NCBI RefSeq assembly: GCF_013623835.1
Contig: NZ_JABKDE010000013.1
Coordinates: 1 to 64,000 of the forward strand
Source: Brevibacterium oceani
GTDB taxonomy: Bacteria; Actinomycetota; Actinomycetes; Actinomycetales; Brevibacteriaceae
Reading direction: 5' to 3'
DNA length: 64,000 nt
Part shown: piece by piece, positions 16,765 through 25,705 of the stretch
Layout of the letters: each line of letters begins with the position of its first letter
How positions within the stretch are numbered: position 1 is the stretch's first letter
The notes under the pieces: model-generated
What the model saw: only the letters and a program-made list of their open reading frames with translations
What the model was told of the DNA's origin: nothing
Database searches by the model: none
Program-made: the position numbers and the translations under genes

Positions 16765-17433
16765 TCAGCGCCGGGTGATGAGCACGGCCGCTCGGCGACC
16801 CAGATCTGCTTGCGAATACCTCACCTGCAGGCGGGAGTTGGTGCTGAATTCGCCGGGCACAGACTGACTGGCCCAGCGTTCTCTTGCCTCACTATCAACG
16901 AACTTCACCGTCACTCGAGTCATTGGCCGATAGTTCGACGAATAGGTCCTGGCGCGGGTCACTCGACCGGTCGTAACGGTCCCATTCCGCTCGACCCAGG
17001 TCCGAAGCGCCTCAGCGGATCGATGCCGACGGACGAGGATTTCGATGATGACGAGAGCAAGGAGTCCACCAAGAGCAAAGACGGCATAAGTAACCTCGAT
17101 CTGCTCGCTTGACTGATACCGACCAAGTACTCCGCCCAGGCCAAGCGCAGCAAAATAGGCAGCGATGGGCATGAAGATCGCCCGGATGTCGAAGTCACCG
17201 CGGCCTGTTCCGATGATCCAGAGGAACTCCCCGAGGAGGAGCAATGGAAGCGGAATGATCGACCCAGTGAGTTCTACCCACATGGGGAGCGGGAGTGGAG
17301 TCGCGTCTCCCACCCAGGTGATCCACGAGCCGACGAAAGCAGCGACGACCGCGAGTACCCAGCATGCCCACGCGCCCGCGCGTCGGATGCCGTACTTGTT
17401 CCACCACAGTGTCCCAGGGTCCACCAGACTCAT
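16765..17433 (-). CDS. Four-helix membrane protein with a DUF3592-like C-terminal domain
   Basis: The product is 222 aa. Four hydrophobic segments lie at about 18-40, 50-72, 82-103 and 112-130, followed by RRHRSAEALRTW. A soluble beta-rich part begins VERNGTVTTGRVTRARTY and continues VTVKFVDSEARERWASQSV. The pattern (a short GxVxxA strand, then V-F-D--G) resembles the DUF3592 small beta domain seen on actinobacterial membrane proteins. No catalytic residues are apparent. It stands alone between the DUF222 gene and the MHS transporter gene and converges with the former. Function unknown. Confidence 0.75.
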   Translation of the reverse strand: MSLVDPGTLWWNKYGIRRAGAWACWVLAVVAAFVGSWITWVGDATPLPLPMWVELTGSIIPLPLLLLGEFLWIIGTGRGDFDIRAIFMPIAAYFAALGLGGVLGRYQSSEQIEVTYAVFALGGLLALVIIEILVRRHRSAEALRTWVERNGTVTTGRVTRARTYSSNYRPMTRVTVKFVDSEARERWASQSVPGEFSTNSRLQVRYSQADLGRRAAVLITRR

Positions 17434-17545
17434 GAACTGAGTCTAAGCGGCGATCGTATCGCGGGCTCCGCTCGCACCGGTTTGGCACTCGCAGAATCCC
17501 TTCACACAGCGTCCCTCCCGCAGAGTCACTGCTGGCTCTGCGTCT

Positions 17546-18928
17546 TCACCTCGAAGAGAGCACAGGCTCATCCACCGCATCGACTTCGACCGTGAGGTCA
17601 CGACCGCGAGTCTCGGGCGCGAAGAGTCCGCCGAGCAGTCCGCAGCCGGCGAAGAGGATGAGGACGATGGCGACAGGCCACCAGGAGTCGGTGATCACTG
17701 CGACGAGCGAGGCCGCGATCACCGGCGCGAGCCCGCCCGAGACGACCGATCCGACTTCCTTGATCGTGGTCATGAACGTGTAGCGGTGCTTCGATCCGAA
17801 CATCTCGACCAACCAACTCGATTCGACGCCGTAGAGGTTCGGCAGAGGGCCGCCGACGAAGATCGCGAAGACCGCGGCGATGACAATCGGATTGCCGGTG
17901 TCGATGAGCAGCATGGCTGGGATCGAGAAGAAAATCTGGAACAGTGTGAAGCCCAGGAACACCGGGCGCCTGCCCAGCTTGTCACTGAGTTTGCCGAAGA
18001 AGGGCACGGTCGCAAATCCGATGACGGTGCCGATCATGATGCCGGTCGTGACCACCGCGGAATCGATACCCGTCGTGGTCACCACCCATCCGACCATGAA
18101 CCCCTTGACCAGGTAGACTGCGGAATTCTCGCCCATGCGGATACCGAGCGCGAGCAGGAACGACTTCGTCGACCGGCGCGCTTCGACGAGAATGCTCGGC
18201 TGGGCATCCTTGTCCGCAGCCACCTCGGCGCGGCGTTCCTTGGCTTCCTCGAACACCGGGGATTCCTTGACCTTCGTGCGAATCGCCAGCGCCACGAATG
18301 TGGTGATGATGCTCAGCAGGAACGGAACCCGCCAACCCCAGCTGAGGAAAGCATCATCCGGCAACAGGGTGAGCAGAGTCCAGAGGACCGTGGCCAGGAA
18401 GATTCCGCTGTTCGTGCCCATTGCAACGATCGCTCCGAACAGTCCCCTGCGGCGCACCGGCGACGATTCGACCAAGAGCACCGAGGCACCCGCGAGTTCG
18501 GCACCGGCTCCGAACCCCTGCACGAGTCGGAGAACGACGAGCAGCAGAGGAGCCCAGACGCCGATCTGCGCGTAGGTCGGCAGAAGACCGATGCCCATCG
18601 TCGCCACACCCATCATCGACAAGGTGACGATGAGGACGATCCGCCGCCCGTGTCTGTCGCCGACCCGGCCGAAGACGTATCCGCCGATCGGCCTGACGAC
18701 GAACCCGGACCCGTAGACGCCGAGGCTGGAGATCAGCGCGATCGCGGGAGTCTCGTTGGGGAAGAAGAGCGGTCCGAAGACCAGGGCTGAGGCGAGTGTG
18801 TAGAGAGTGAAGTCCATGTACTCCAGCGAGCTGCCGAGCCACGATGACCATGCGGCCCGGCGCAGCTCAGGACGAGTCACGTTCGGATCAGGAGGAGAGG
18901 CAGTTGAGCTGTGTGTCTTCATTGACAT
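17546..18928 (-). CDS. MHS-family MFS transporter (metabolite:H+ symporter)
   Basis: The product is 460 aa with 12 predicted helices. The family signature is visible in helix 1 and loop 2-3: LGSSLEYMDFTLYTLASALVF, GFVVRPIGGYVFGRVGDRHGRR and RLVQGFGAGAELAGA. MHS carriers (ShiA, KgtP, PcaK-like uses) import small organic acids with protons. The gene lies 46 nt after the CoA-transferase beta gene on the same strand, so it probably imports the acid that the CoA-transferase activates. AAGG is 8 nt upstream of ATG 18928. The actual substrate is not deducible. Confidence 0.88.
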   Translation of the reverse strand: MSMKTHSSTASPPDPNVTRPELRRAAWSSWLGSSLEYMDFTLYTLASALVFGPLFFPNETPAIALISSLGVYGSGFVVRPIGGYVFGRVGDRHGRRIVLIVTLSMMGVATMGIGLLPTYAQIGVWAPLLLVVLRLVQGFGAGAELAGASVLLVESSPVRRRGLFGAIVAMGTNSGIFLATVLWTLLTLLPDDAFLSWGWRVPFLLSIITTFVALAIRTKVKESPVFEEAKERRAEVAADKDAQPSILVEARRSTKSFLLALGIRMGENSAVYLVKGFMVGWVVTTTGIDSAVVTTGIMIGTVIGFATVPFFGKLSDKLGRRPVFLGFTLFQIFFSIPAMLLIDTGNPIVIAAVFAIFVGGPLPNLYGVESSWLVEMFGSKHRYTFMTTIKEVGSVVSGGLAPVIAASLVAVITDSWWPVAIVLILFAGCGLLGGLFAPETRGRDLTVEVDAVDEPVLSSR

Positions 18929-18974
18929 GATTTCAACCTTCTTCGGTTCAACGGAGGTGGATGCGTTTGGGATT

Positions 18975-19835
18975 TCAGCGCAGGTAGATGCGTGTGGGAT
19001 CGAGCTGTTCTCGCAGCAGCGACAGCTCGGCGGCGCTCGGCGGCTGCGTCGTTTCGAGGTCGGGCGAGACCAGGAGGTTCCAGCCGGTCTGCCGCACCAC
19101 CTCGGAGGGGTCGATGCCGGGATGGACGGCCGTCAGGGTGAGTTCCTCGTCCCGGGCGGACCGCGTCATGATCCCCAGGTCGGTGATCACATGCGTCACC
19201 CCGGCTCCCGCCGGCATCGAACCGACCTCCGCCTCGGCGGCTTTCCGCGGTCCCGGCGACGTGACGAAGTCGAGGTTCTCGACGAAGGTACGCGGGGTGT
19301 GCCGACGCATGACGAGGAAGATCTCGGCCGCACCGGCCATCGCCTCGATGGCCCCGCCCGACCCCGGCAGTCGGCTGTCGGGATGCTCCCAATCGTCACC
19401 GATGAGCGTGGAGTTGAGGTTGCCGTACTTGTCGACCTGCGCGGCACCGAGGAATCCGACGTCGATGCGCTGACCTTGCAGAACATAGTTGAACAGGTGG
19501 GTCATCGGCATCACCGAGGCGGCTCCCGGAACCAGAATCGAGTCCGAGATACTGCGGGGCATGGCCGGCGGTCGGGCTCCGGTGACTCCCGATTCGTAGA
19601 CGATCTCGACGTCCGGTGCCACTGTGTGCTGGGCGAGCGACACAGCCAGCGTCGGCAGCCCGTGCCCGGCGAACACAACATTGCGCCCTGCCAATGCCCG
19701 AGCCGAATGGACGGTGAGAAGTTCGCTGCTTGTGACCTCGTCGTGTGATGCCTGTACCCCGGTGCTGGCCTCCCGCGCCGCGGCGCCGACCGCCTGTACC
19801 CCGGTGTCGGCTTCTTCGTGTGTACGCAAGCTCAT
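18975..19835 (-). CDS. CoA-transferase beta subunit (CatJ/GctB-like)
   Basis: The product is 286 aa. After a 45-residue Ala/Thr-rich N-terminal extension with a repeated TGVQA element, the core reads FAGHGLPTLAVSLAQ and VEIVYESGVTGARP. RIDVGFLGAAQVDKYGNLN and SRLPGSGGA follow. This matches the order seen in 3-oxoadipate CoA-transferase CatJ and glutaconate CoA-transferase GctB. The Glu in YESG is the expected covalent CoA carrier. ATGA overlap with the alpha gene (19832-19835) couples the subunits. By analogy, the alpha2beta2 enzyme moves CoA from succinyl-CoA or acetyl-CoA to a dicarboxylic or oxo acid. IpdAB-type steroid ring hydrolases share the fold, so a hydrolase role is the main alternative. 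Confidence 0.85.
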   Translation of the reverse strand: MSLRTHEEADTGVQAVGAAAREASTGVQASHDEVTSSELLTVHSARALAGRNVVFAGHGLPTLAVSLAQHTVAPDVEIVYESGVTGARPPAMPRSISDSILVPGAASVMPMTHLFNYVLQGQRIDVGFLGAAQVDKYGNLNSTLIGDDWEHPDSRLPGSGGAIEAMAGAAEIFLVMRRHTPRTFVENLDFVTSPGPRKAAEAEVGSMPAGAGVTHVITDLGIMTRSARDEELTLTAVHPGIDPSEVVRQTGWNLLVSPDLETTQPPSAAELSLLREQLDPTRIYLR

Positions 19836-20746
19836 GCTCGGCCTCCATAGTTCACAGGTGTCGAATAGGCGTCGTGGATCGTGCTCGTCTCGAAATGGTC
19901 CGATCCGAGACTCGCGAGGAATTCGTCATGGTCGCTCGTGCCGCGGACGTTGGTCTCGAGCCATTTCTGAACCGCCTCCGGATCCCGGGCGAGCGCCGAC
20001 CACTGTCGGGAGAAATCATCATCGCGGTCGTAATACCCCTGGACGGAATGCGGATGCGAGCCGCGGGGAACAGCGACCACGGCGTCGACGACGTGCGCGG
20101 GCACGATCGTCCGGTTCGGATCGGAGCGGACGATGTCCTCGTCGACGATCTCCTCGACGGTGACGATGAGTCGACGACCGGCGAACGCGGCTTCAGTCTG
20201 AACGCCGAGCATGCCCCAGGCCTGAACGTTTCCGTGCTTGTCGGCTCGTTGTGCGTGGATGATCGTGAGGTCGGGGTTGAGGGCGGGCACCACGTAGATG
20301 TCCGGACCCCCGTACGGATCGGGCACCGACGTGATACGCGGATTCTTCGCCGCCAGGTCGCTTCCCCGGTAGGAGGCGATGGGTTGGAAGGGAAGCTTCG
20401 AGGCACCGGCCTGGTAGCGGGCGACCATTCCCCCGTGGCTGTATTCGTCGAACCACAGCGGCTCCGGATCGGACTTCTCGACTCGTCGCCTGAGCTCATG
20501 GAGAGACCCGGCCGAGCTGTTGGCCACGAAAGAGGAGATGAGGCCGCGCAGACAGTTCGCGCCGAGGAGCTGATCGACGATGACGTCGCAGGACATCCTG
20601 GCCAGGATGAGGTCGGTGAACCCTTGGCGGATGATCTCGTGGGCGGCCGCGACCGGAACGATGTGTCCGAAGCCCTCGAGCGCGACCGTGTCCCCATCGC
20701 TGAGGTAGGTGCTGATCGCCCGCGGAAGGCTCAGCGTCTTGTCCAT
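19832..20746 (-). CDS. CoA-transferase alpha subunit (CatI/GctA-like)
   Basis: The product is 304 aa from ATG 20746, with GAGGAGGA just upstream. The sequence SDGDTVALEGFGHIVPVAAA, then HEIIRQG, DQLLGANCLRGL, GASKLPF and YRGSDLAAKNPRI, follows CatI of 3-oxoadipate CoA-transferase closely. IIHAQRADKHGNVQAWGMLG and TVEEIVDE are also family positions. It pairs with the overlapping beta gene. Ring-cleavage genes such as pcaB/pcaD are absent nearby, so 3-oxoadipate itself is only one candidate. It is the first gene of the operon alpha-beta-transporter, transcribed away from a LysR gene that probably controls it. Confidence 0.86.
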   Translation of the reverse strand: MDKTLSLPRAISTYLSDGDTVALEGFGHIVPVAAAHEIIRQGFTDLILARMSCDVIVDQLLGANCLRGLISSFVANSSAGSLHELRRRVEKSDPEPLWFDEYSHGGMVARYQAGASKLPFQPIASYRGSDLAAKNPRITSVPDPYGGPDIYVVPALNPDLTIIHAQRADKHGNVQAWGMLGVQTEAAFAGRRLIVTVEEIVDEDIVRSDPNRTIVPAHVVDAVVAVPRGSHPHSVQGYYDRDDDFSRQWSALARDPEAVQKWLETNVRGTSDHDEFLASLGSDHFETSTIHDAYSTPVNYGGRA

Positions 20747-20960
20747 CGTGTTCCTCCTCGAACCTCTGACGTCTGTGACCTGAGTCATCATGTCAAACTG
20801 ATTTATGCTGGTCCAATACATTTCGTATCGCAGATTAAGTCTCACTTGACATAAAACAATAAGACGCGGTCGGCACAGCAGAACAGCCCGCACGACAGAA
20901 CAACCAGCACGGCAGCGCAACGAGCACAGCGGACAACACAGCAGAACGAAGGGCCCGAAC
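20747..20960. promoter_or_regulatory. Divergent promoter region of the CoA-transferase operon and lysR gene
   Basis: This 214-bp region is locally AT-rich. The palindrome ATACATTTCGTAT (20816-20828) has the size of a LysR-type box, although the exact T-N11-A form is not clean. TTGACAT at 20856-20862 could be a -35 element for the rightward regulator gene. Confidence 0.4.
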
Positions 20961-21866
20961 ATGGATGCCAAGCAGATCAGAGCGTTCCTCGTCCTCGCCG
21001 AGGAGCTGCACTTCGGTCGAGCCGCCGAGCGCCTGCAGATGACGCAGCCGCCGGTGAGCCGGCTCATCCGGAATCTGGAGACGTCATTGTCGGCGCAGCT
21101 CTTCGACCGCAGCACCCGGTCGGTGCGGCTGACCGCAGCAGGCGAGGCGCTCGTTCAGCCTGCGCAAGACATACTCATGAGTAATCAGCTCGCCGAGGCG
21201 GCCGTCAAGGCCGCCGGCCAAGGCGAAGTCGGGCATGTGCGACTCGCCTTCACCGGGATCGCCACCCACACGCTGGTCGGGCGCTTGGCGAAGCTGGTCC
21301 GCAACACGCACCCTGGGATTCAGCTGAGCCTGCAGAGTGCGACGTTCGCACTGCCGTCGATCGAGGGAGTCGTCGACGGCTCGTTCGACATCGCGTTCGG
21401 GCACTGGCCCTTCATTCCCCAGACCGTGGAGACGCGAATGATCGCCGAGGAGGCCCTCGTCGTCGCCGTCCACAACGGTCATCCGCTGGCAGGCCGAAGC
21501 TCGGTGTCCATGGCCGAGCTCGAGGGCGAGGACTTCATCACCCTGCCGTCGAACCCGGGATCGACGACCATCGAACGTTTGTACTCGCTTTCGCAGGCGG
21601 CGGGGTTCAACCCCAATGTCGCCCAAGTGGCACCGGACAGCTGGACGATCCTGTCGCTGGTGGGAGCCGAATTCGGATGCTCGGTCACAGTGTCCTCAGT
21701 GCCGCGCAACTTCACGTTCCCCAACGTCACGTTCATCCCGCTCGATGACGAACAGGGCCCCTTTCCCCTGCTTATGGCATGGCGGAGGCACGATGACAGT
21801 CCGGCACTGCGAGAGGTTCTGCGTCTGGCCGAGCAGCTGTTCCCCCACCCGACTCCGACGGAATGA
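20961..21866 (+). CDS. LysR-family transcriptional regulator
   Basis: The product is 301 aa. The N-terminal winged helix is AFLVLAEELHFGRAAERLQMTQPPVSRLIRNLE, with DRSTRSVRLTAAGEAL completing it. The effector domain follows from about residue 90, with FDIAFGHWP and EEALVVAVHNGHPLA. The HFGRAAERL/TQPPVSRLI variant is typical of CbnR/CatR/BenM-like regulators of aromatic or organic acid catabolism. It is transcribed divergently from the CoA-transferase/MHS operon across 214 bp, the usual LysR arrangement, so it is probably that operon's activator. GAAGGG lies 8 nt before ATG 20961. Confidence 0.9.
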   Translation: MDAKQIRAFLVLAEELHFGRAAERLQMTQPPVSRLIRNLETSLSAQLFDRSTRSVRLTAAGEALVQPAQDILMSNQLAEAAVKAAGQGEVGHVRLAFTGIATHTLVGRLAKLVRNTHPGIQLSLQSATFALPSIEGVVDGSFDIAFGHWPFIPQTVETRMIAEEALVVAVHNGHPLAGRSSVSMAELEGEDFITLPSNPGSTTIERLYSLSQAAGFNPNVAQVAPDSWTILSLVGAEFGCSVTVSSVPRNFTFPNVTFIPLDDEQGPFPLLMAWRRHDDSPALREVLRLAEQLFPHPTPTE

Positions 21867-21990
21867 TGGCAGCCGGCCAGACTGAATGATGTCCGCCGAC
21901 CCGACTTCCGTCGAGCGTCCCGTAGACTCAGGGTCAGTGAACGATCGATTGAACAGTAATTCGAGCATCACGACGAGGATGTGGTGATTC

Positions 21991-22656
21991 ATGAGCGTGC
22001 TCTATCTGGTCCGGCACGGACAGGCCTCATTCGGCACCGACGATTATGACCGACTGTCCGATCTCGGCAGGGAACAGAGCCGCATCACCGGGCGATTCCT
22101 CGCAGCACAAGGTATCGAACCTGCACGAGTCGTCCATGGTGAGATGCTGCGGCAGCGACAGACGGCTGAGGGCCTCCTCGACGGCTTCGGACTCGGAACC
22201 GGCTCCCTCCCGACCCCTGACATCAATCCAGGTTGGAACGAGTACAACGCGTGGGAGCTCACCGCTGCTCTGACGGAGACCGATCCACGGGCCAAGCACG
22301 ATTCGAAGATCTTCCAGGCCGAACTCGAACGCGGGTGCGCTCGCTGGGCATCGGGCGAGCATGACGAGGACTATTCGGAGTCCTACACACAGTTCACCTC
22401 TCGAGTCGACCGCGCCCTCGACGAGGTGGTCCAGACGATGGGCTCAGGACAGTCGACGATCGTCGTCTCCAGCGCAGGCGCCATCGCCTGGACAGCGGCG
22501 CGACTGATCGGCGGCGGTTTCGATCAGTGGATGGCGTTCAACCGGGTGACCATCAACACCGGGATCACGAAGATCATCACCGGCCGCGGCGGCACCAGCC
22601 TCATCTCGTTCAACGACCACGGCCACCAGTCACCGAAGAACGCGACCTACCGCTGA
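21991..22656 (+). CDS. Histidine phosphatase superfamily protein with an altered second motif
   Basis: The product is 221 aa. The phosphoaccepting His is in YLVRHGQASFG near the N-terminus, and the conserved Arg/Glu region reads HGEMLRQRQTAEGLL. The second catalytic motif, normally VSHGG with an active-site His, reads VVSSAGAIAW here, so that His is missing. This LVRHGQASFG branch is common in proteobacteria and actinobacteria and often carries a TSGG/SSAG form, so the change is a subfamily trait and not a mutation. Activity may be weak or different. It is a single gene with unknown substrate. Confidence 0.82.
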   Translation: MSVLYLVRHGQASFGTDDYDRLSDLGREQSRITGRFLAAQGIEPARVVHGEMLRQRQTAEGLLDGFGLGTGSLPTPDINPGWNEYNAWELTAALTETDPRAKHDSKIFQAELERGCARWASGEHDEDYSESYTQFTSRVDRALDEVVQTMGSGQSTIVVSSAGAIAWTAARLIGGGFDQWMAFNRVTINTGITKIITGRGGTSLISFNDHGHQSPKNATYR

Positions 22657-23132
22657 CGCCTCGGCAAACTGGTCGAACCGGCCCCGGCCCCCGCCCCGAC
22701 TACTGGGCCAACGACACCCCAACGCAGTTTCCCGTGCTGATTCGGAACCGAACGCGCACCGTCAGGTCGTTCGCACCGCGCTTACCGTCCAGGCCATCCC
22801 ATCGTCGACTGTTTCGACGGCGGCCGACGGCGGGCCTGAGTCGCGGACAGCATCAAAGATGGCAAAAGGCTCCTGGCTCCGAGGAGAACGGAGCGCCGTC
22901 GCACCGACGAACCACACCGAGATGGACACCAGCAACCGCGGCCTCCGGGCCCGGCGCGGGATCACATAAGCAGATCAGGATCGAACAGAAGTTCTCGCCG
23001 GCTGCAGGCGGTTCCTTGGAGCTGAACGCGATGACGCGGGGCAGGTGCGCACTGCGTTCCTGGCCTCAGACGGGCCACCCGGGTCAGCCGTCCCGGCCGT
23101 GGAGAAGAGGTCTCGTCACGCGTACAGCGAAC
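22657..23132. other. 476-bp region without a recognisable gene
   Basis: Short open frames exist on both strands but none has a ribosome binding site or family motif. A minus-strand stretch around 22762-23060 has protein-like composition in shifting frames (for example RVIAFSSKEPPAAGENF, then a frame break). This could mark an old pseudogene of unknown type. Confidence 0.3.
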
Positions 23133-25520
23133 TCAGTCCGAAGACGCCGAGCCACCCCCGGGCACTTCTGCCGATGAGAGGTACCCGTTCCGCTTCGCGT
23201 GTTCGAGCACTTCGGCCCGACTGCTCACACCGAACTTCTTATACAGCGCGGACAGGCGATTCTTCAACGTCCCGACGACCACTCCGAATTCGCGGGCGAT
23301 CTGTGGAACCGGCTTCTGGGAGTCGATAGCGAAGAGCAGCGAAAGCTCTGCAGAAGACAGCTCGACATCACGTTCGACGGTGACGCGCAGAGCTTCCGGA
23401 AGGTCCAGCAGCCGTTGCTGCAGATCTGCGGCCGAATGGCTCGGATCGTCGAATGCCTCAGCCAGATCAGTCCAGGCCGAGTGAGAGGCCGTAGCCTCGA
23501 TGAGAGCCGACCTCGAGGATTTCGACATCTGCGCAATCGGCATCAGTGTCGCTCCGATGATGCAGTAGTCGAGAACGTGGCCAAAGCTGTCCACTGCCGC
23601 GCTCTCCTGACCCTCGTGATGCAGGAACGCGGAGCGAAGTGCCGCAGCACAGCCCTTGAGCCGAGGGCCATCGGCACCATTGAGGACACGAGCGGTGCTC
23701 GACCACAATTGTTCCCGCTGCCCGAAGACAAAGCTCTGTCGCGCTTTGACCAAGTGATACGCGGGATGAGTCGGAGGCAACTGGGTCGCAAGGTCCTGGA
23801 TCGGCTTCGTCTCTCCGGCGGCCAGATACACGAAACTGGCGATATTCACGATCCCGGAGTACCTGGTATTCGACGAACTCGTCATCGGAGAGTTCCGAGT
23901 GGCGGCGTTGTCGATCAGCTCTTTGGCTGCGATCGAGGCCCGGCCGATGTAGACGCGGTAGAGACTCTCGGCAATTGTGGGCAGCGAACCGAGCCCCTTC
24001 ACGGTTCCCGCATTTCTCAGTTTCGCAAGAGCCGTGCCGGCTGCAGACAGGTCGAGTCTGTCGAGGCTCCTCATCGCATCAAGGCATTGCCACTTATGCT
24101 CGCCTGGCAAGGTCTCCATCTCGAATGACTGCGCCTTGTCCCGAGCAAGAGTGAGATTGCGACCCATCTCTTTGCCGTACCCGTGCCCGAGATTGGCCAA
24201 CGCGGTCTCCACATAGCCGGCAAGCATCGGGTGCCATGAGTTCGGCGCGTAGGTTTCGGAGAACTGAACGACCCTTTGGAGAACCCGCAATGCCTCAGCG
24301 AACCGTCCTGCTGAAATCAAGTTCTTTCCATGCTCAAGGTTGAGTCCAGCTTGCATCATAGCCGTGGGGCCGGACCCCTCGAGATCGCGATTGCGAAGCA
24401 GTTCGCGTCCCGAGTCAATCGTCTGCAACGCCGCCTCGTAGTCACGGTTCGAGCGATGAAAGCGCGCCTCCGCCGTGGTGAGTGCAACGATCTCATCCAC
24501 ACTGCGGGCAGTGTCATGACCGGCCGACAGCATGCCGTGGAGGCTCGGTACGATTACGCTGTCGAAATCTGTCAACGGCACTAAGCGAGTACTGTCCTCG
24601 GTACCGAGACGACTGCGCATCGAATCGATCCTTCGTGCGGCACTCCTGGCCAACGCGAGGATCGGCCTTGCGGTGATGACAGAAGCGGGCACTGCGAGAA
24701 ATGCGTCGACCGCGTTCACCACGTCGTCGAACACATTGATCGACCGTCGGGTCCACATCTGCTCAAGAAGTTCCCATTCTTCGATTTCGACAACGAGGTC
24801 GAGGATCTCGTCGTGTCCCGGCACGTCGCTCGCCTTCGCCCTTGCGTAAGAGTTGTCGATGGCGATGCTGAATGCTTCGTGTGGACTTCTGTGGAACTCG
24901 CCTGCCCAGGGGCCCGTGATTCGTCGCATCAATGAGCGAATGAGACCAGGAACGGTCAGCGTTCCCTCTTCTCCTGATTCGACCACCAGCAGACCCGCGG
25001 CAACAAGTTCGGAGACCAGCTCCGTGGACGTCGTGGGAACTGCTGTCTTGGCCCCAGCTAGATCATAGGCGTCGTGAACGAGCCCAATCGTCGGCGCGGT
25101 GATCTTCGGGAGCCAGGAGAAGAGAGCCAGCAGAAACAAGGGTTGCGCTTGAGCTCCTCCGGTCGAGAGGCGCGGAGTCAGCGAGGGCTGAAGCAACGCG
25201 TCGATCTGGGTCTGGTCGACGTCAGTTACCCGAATTCCGGCACGATGCGCGGAGTCCACGAGAGACTGCGCAATGTCGATTCTACCGGCGCTGCAGCGAA
25301 AGATGTGCTCGATTCCGATAGAGCCGAGAGCGCCTCGGTGATTGAGCGCTTCCGCGAATGAACGTTGGTCTGAGATTCGGGGGCCGAAATAGACTTCGAA
25401 AGCGTCTTGTCGGCGAGGAGGGGATGATTCCTCGCTGTTGCCGCGGTTGGGTTCACTGATAGGCAATGATGGGATCTTCTCTGTGCTGTCGGCGGGTGCC
25501 GTGGCAGTGGGGACTGCCAA
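23133..25520 (-). CDS. Large LuxR-type transcriptional regulator with a helical repeat N-terminus
   Basis: The product is up to 795 aa. The C-terminal 65 residues are a LuxR/GerE helix-turn-helix: LSSAELSLLFAIDSQKPVPQ, then IAREFGVVVGTLKNRLSALYKKFGV. The rest is mostly helical and resembles the TPR-like middle of MalT/LAL regulators (ARFHRSNRDYEAALQTIDSG, NLEHGKNLISAGRFAEALRV). No Walker A motif (GxxxxGK[ST]) is present, so it lacks the ATPase part of true LAL proteins. The start is uncertain: TTG at 25520 has no clear ribosome binding site and a TTG near 25466 is also possible. It lies 185 bp downstream of the sigma-like gene on the same strand and may regulate the surface-protein region. 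Confidence 0.72.
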   Translation of the reverse strand: MAVPTATAPADSTEKIPSLPISEPNRGNSEESSPPRRQDAFEVYFGPRISDQRSFAEALNHRGALGSIGIEHIFRCSAGRIDIAQSLVDSAHRAGIRVTDVDQTQIDALLQPSLTPRLSTGGAQAQPLFLLALFSWLPKITAPTIGLVHDAYDLAGAKTAVPTTSTELVSELVAAGLLVVESGEEGTLTVPGLIRSLMRRITGPWAGEFHRSPHEAFSIAIDNSYARAKASDVPGHDEILDLVVEIEEWELLEQMWTRRSINVFDDVVNAVDAFLAVPASVITARPILALARSAARRIDSMRSRLGTEDSTRLVPLTDFDSVIVPSLHGMLSAGHDTARSVDEIVALTTAEARFHRSNRDYEAALQTIDSGRELLRNRDLEGSGPTAMMQAGLNLEHGKNLISAGRFAEALRVLQRVVQFSETYAPNSWHPMLAGYVETALANLGHGYGKEMGRNLTLARDKAQSFEMETLPGEHKWQCLDAMRSLDRLDLSAAGTALAKLRNAGTVKGLGSLPTIAESLYRVYIGRASIAAKELIDNAATRNSPMTSSSNTRYSGIVNIASFVYLAAGETKPIQDLATQLPPTHPAYHLVKARQSFVFGQREQLWSSTARVLNGADGPRLKGCAAALRSAFLHHEGQESAAVDSFGHVLDYCIIGATLMPIAQMSKSSRSALIEATASHSAWTDLAEAFDDPSHSAADLQQRLLDLPEALRVTVERDVELSSAELSLLFAIDSQKPVPQIAREFGVVVGTLKNRLSALYKKFGVSSRAEVLEHAKRNGYLSSAEVPGGGSASSD

Positions 25521-25705
25521 GGTGAGGGGAGATGTGCGGTGCTACGTATTCATGTATAGCACAGCAAACTTACCGGGCTGTCGAGATAATGGCTCGGCAG
25601 CCCGTTCCTCATCGTATATCGGTCCTGCTTCCGGGCGGAAAGCTGCCGGCGCTGCAATGCGACCGGTGTACCGCTGTCAGCTCAGCTGAGCCTCAATTGC
25701 CTCAA

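Noticed and set aside
22762-22965. Small minus-strand frame of 67 codons after the phosphatase gene
   Set aside because: There is no ribosome binding site or motif, and the protein-like signal shifts frame, so at most it is a pseudogene remnant.
23133-25520. Calling the LuxR-type protein a full LAL/MalT ATPase
   Set aside because: No Walker A or B motif is visible, so only the LuxR DNA-binding end and helical repeats are claimed.
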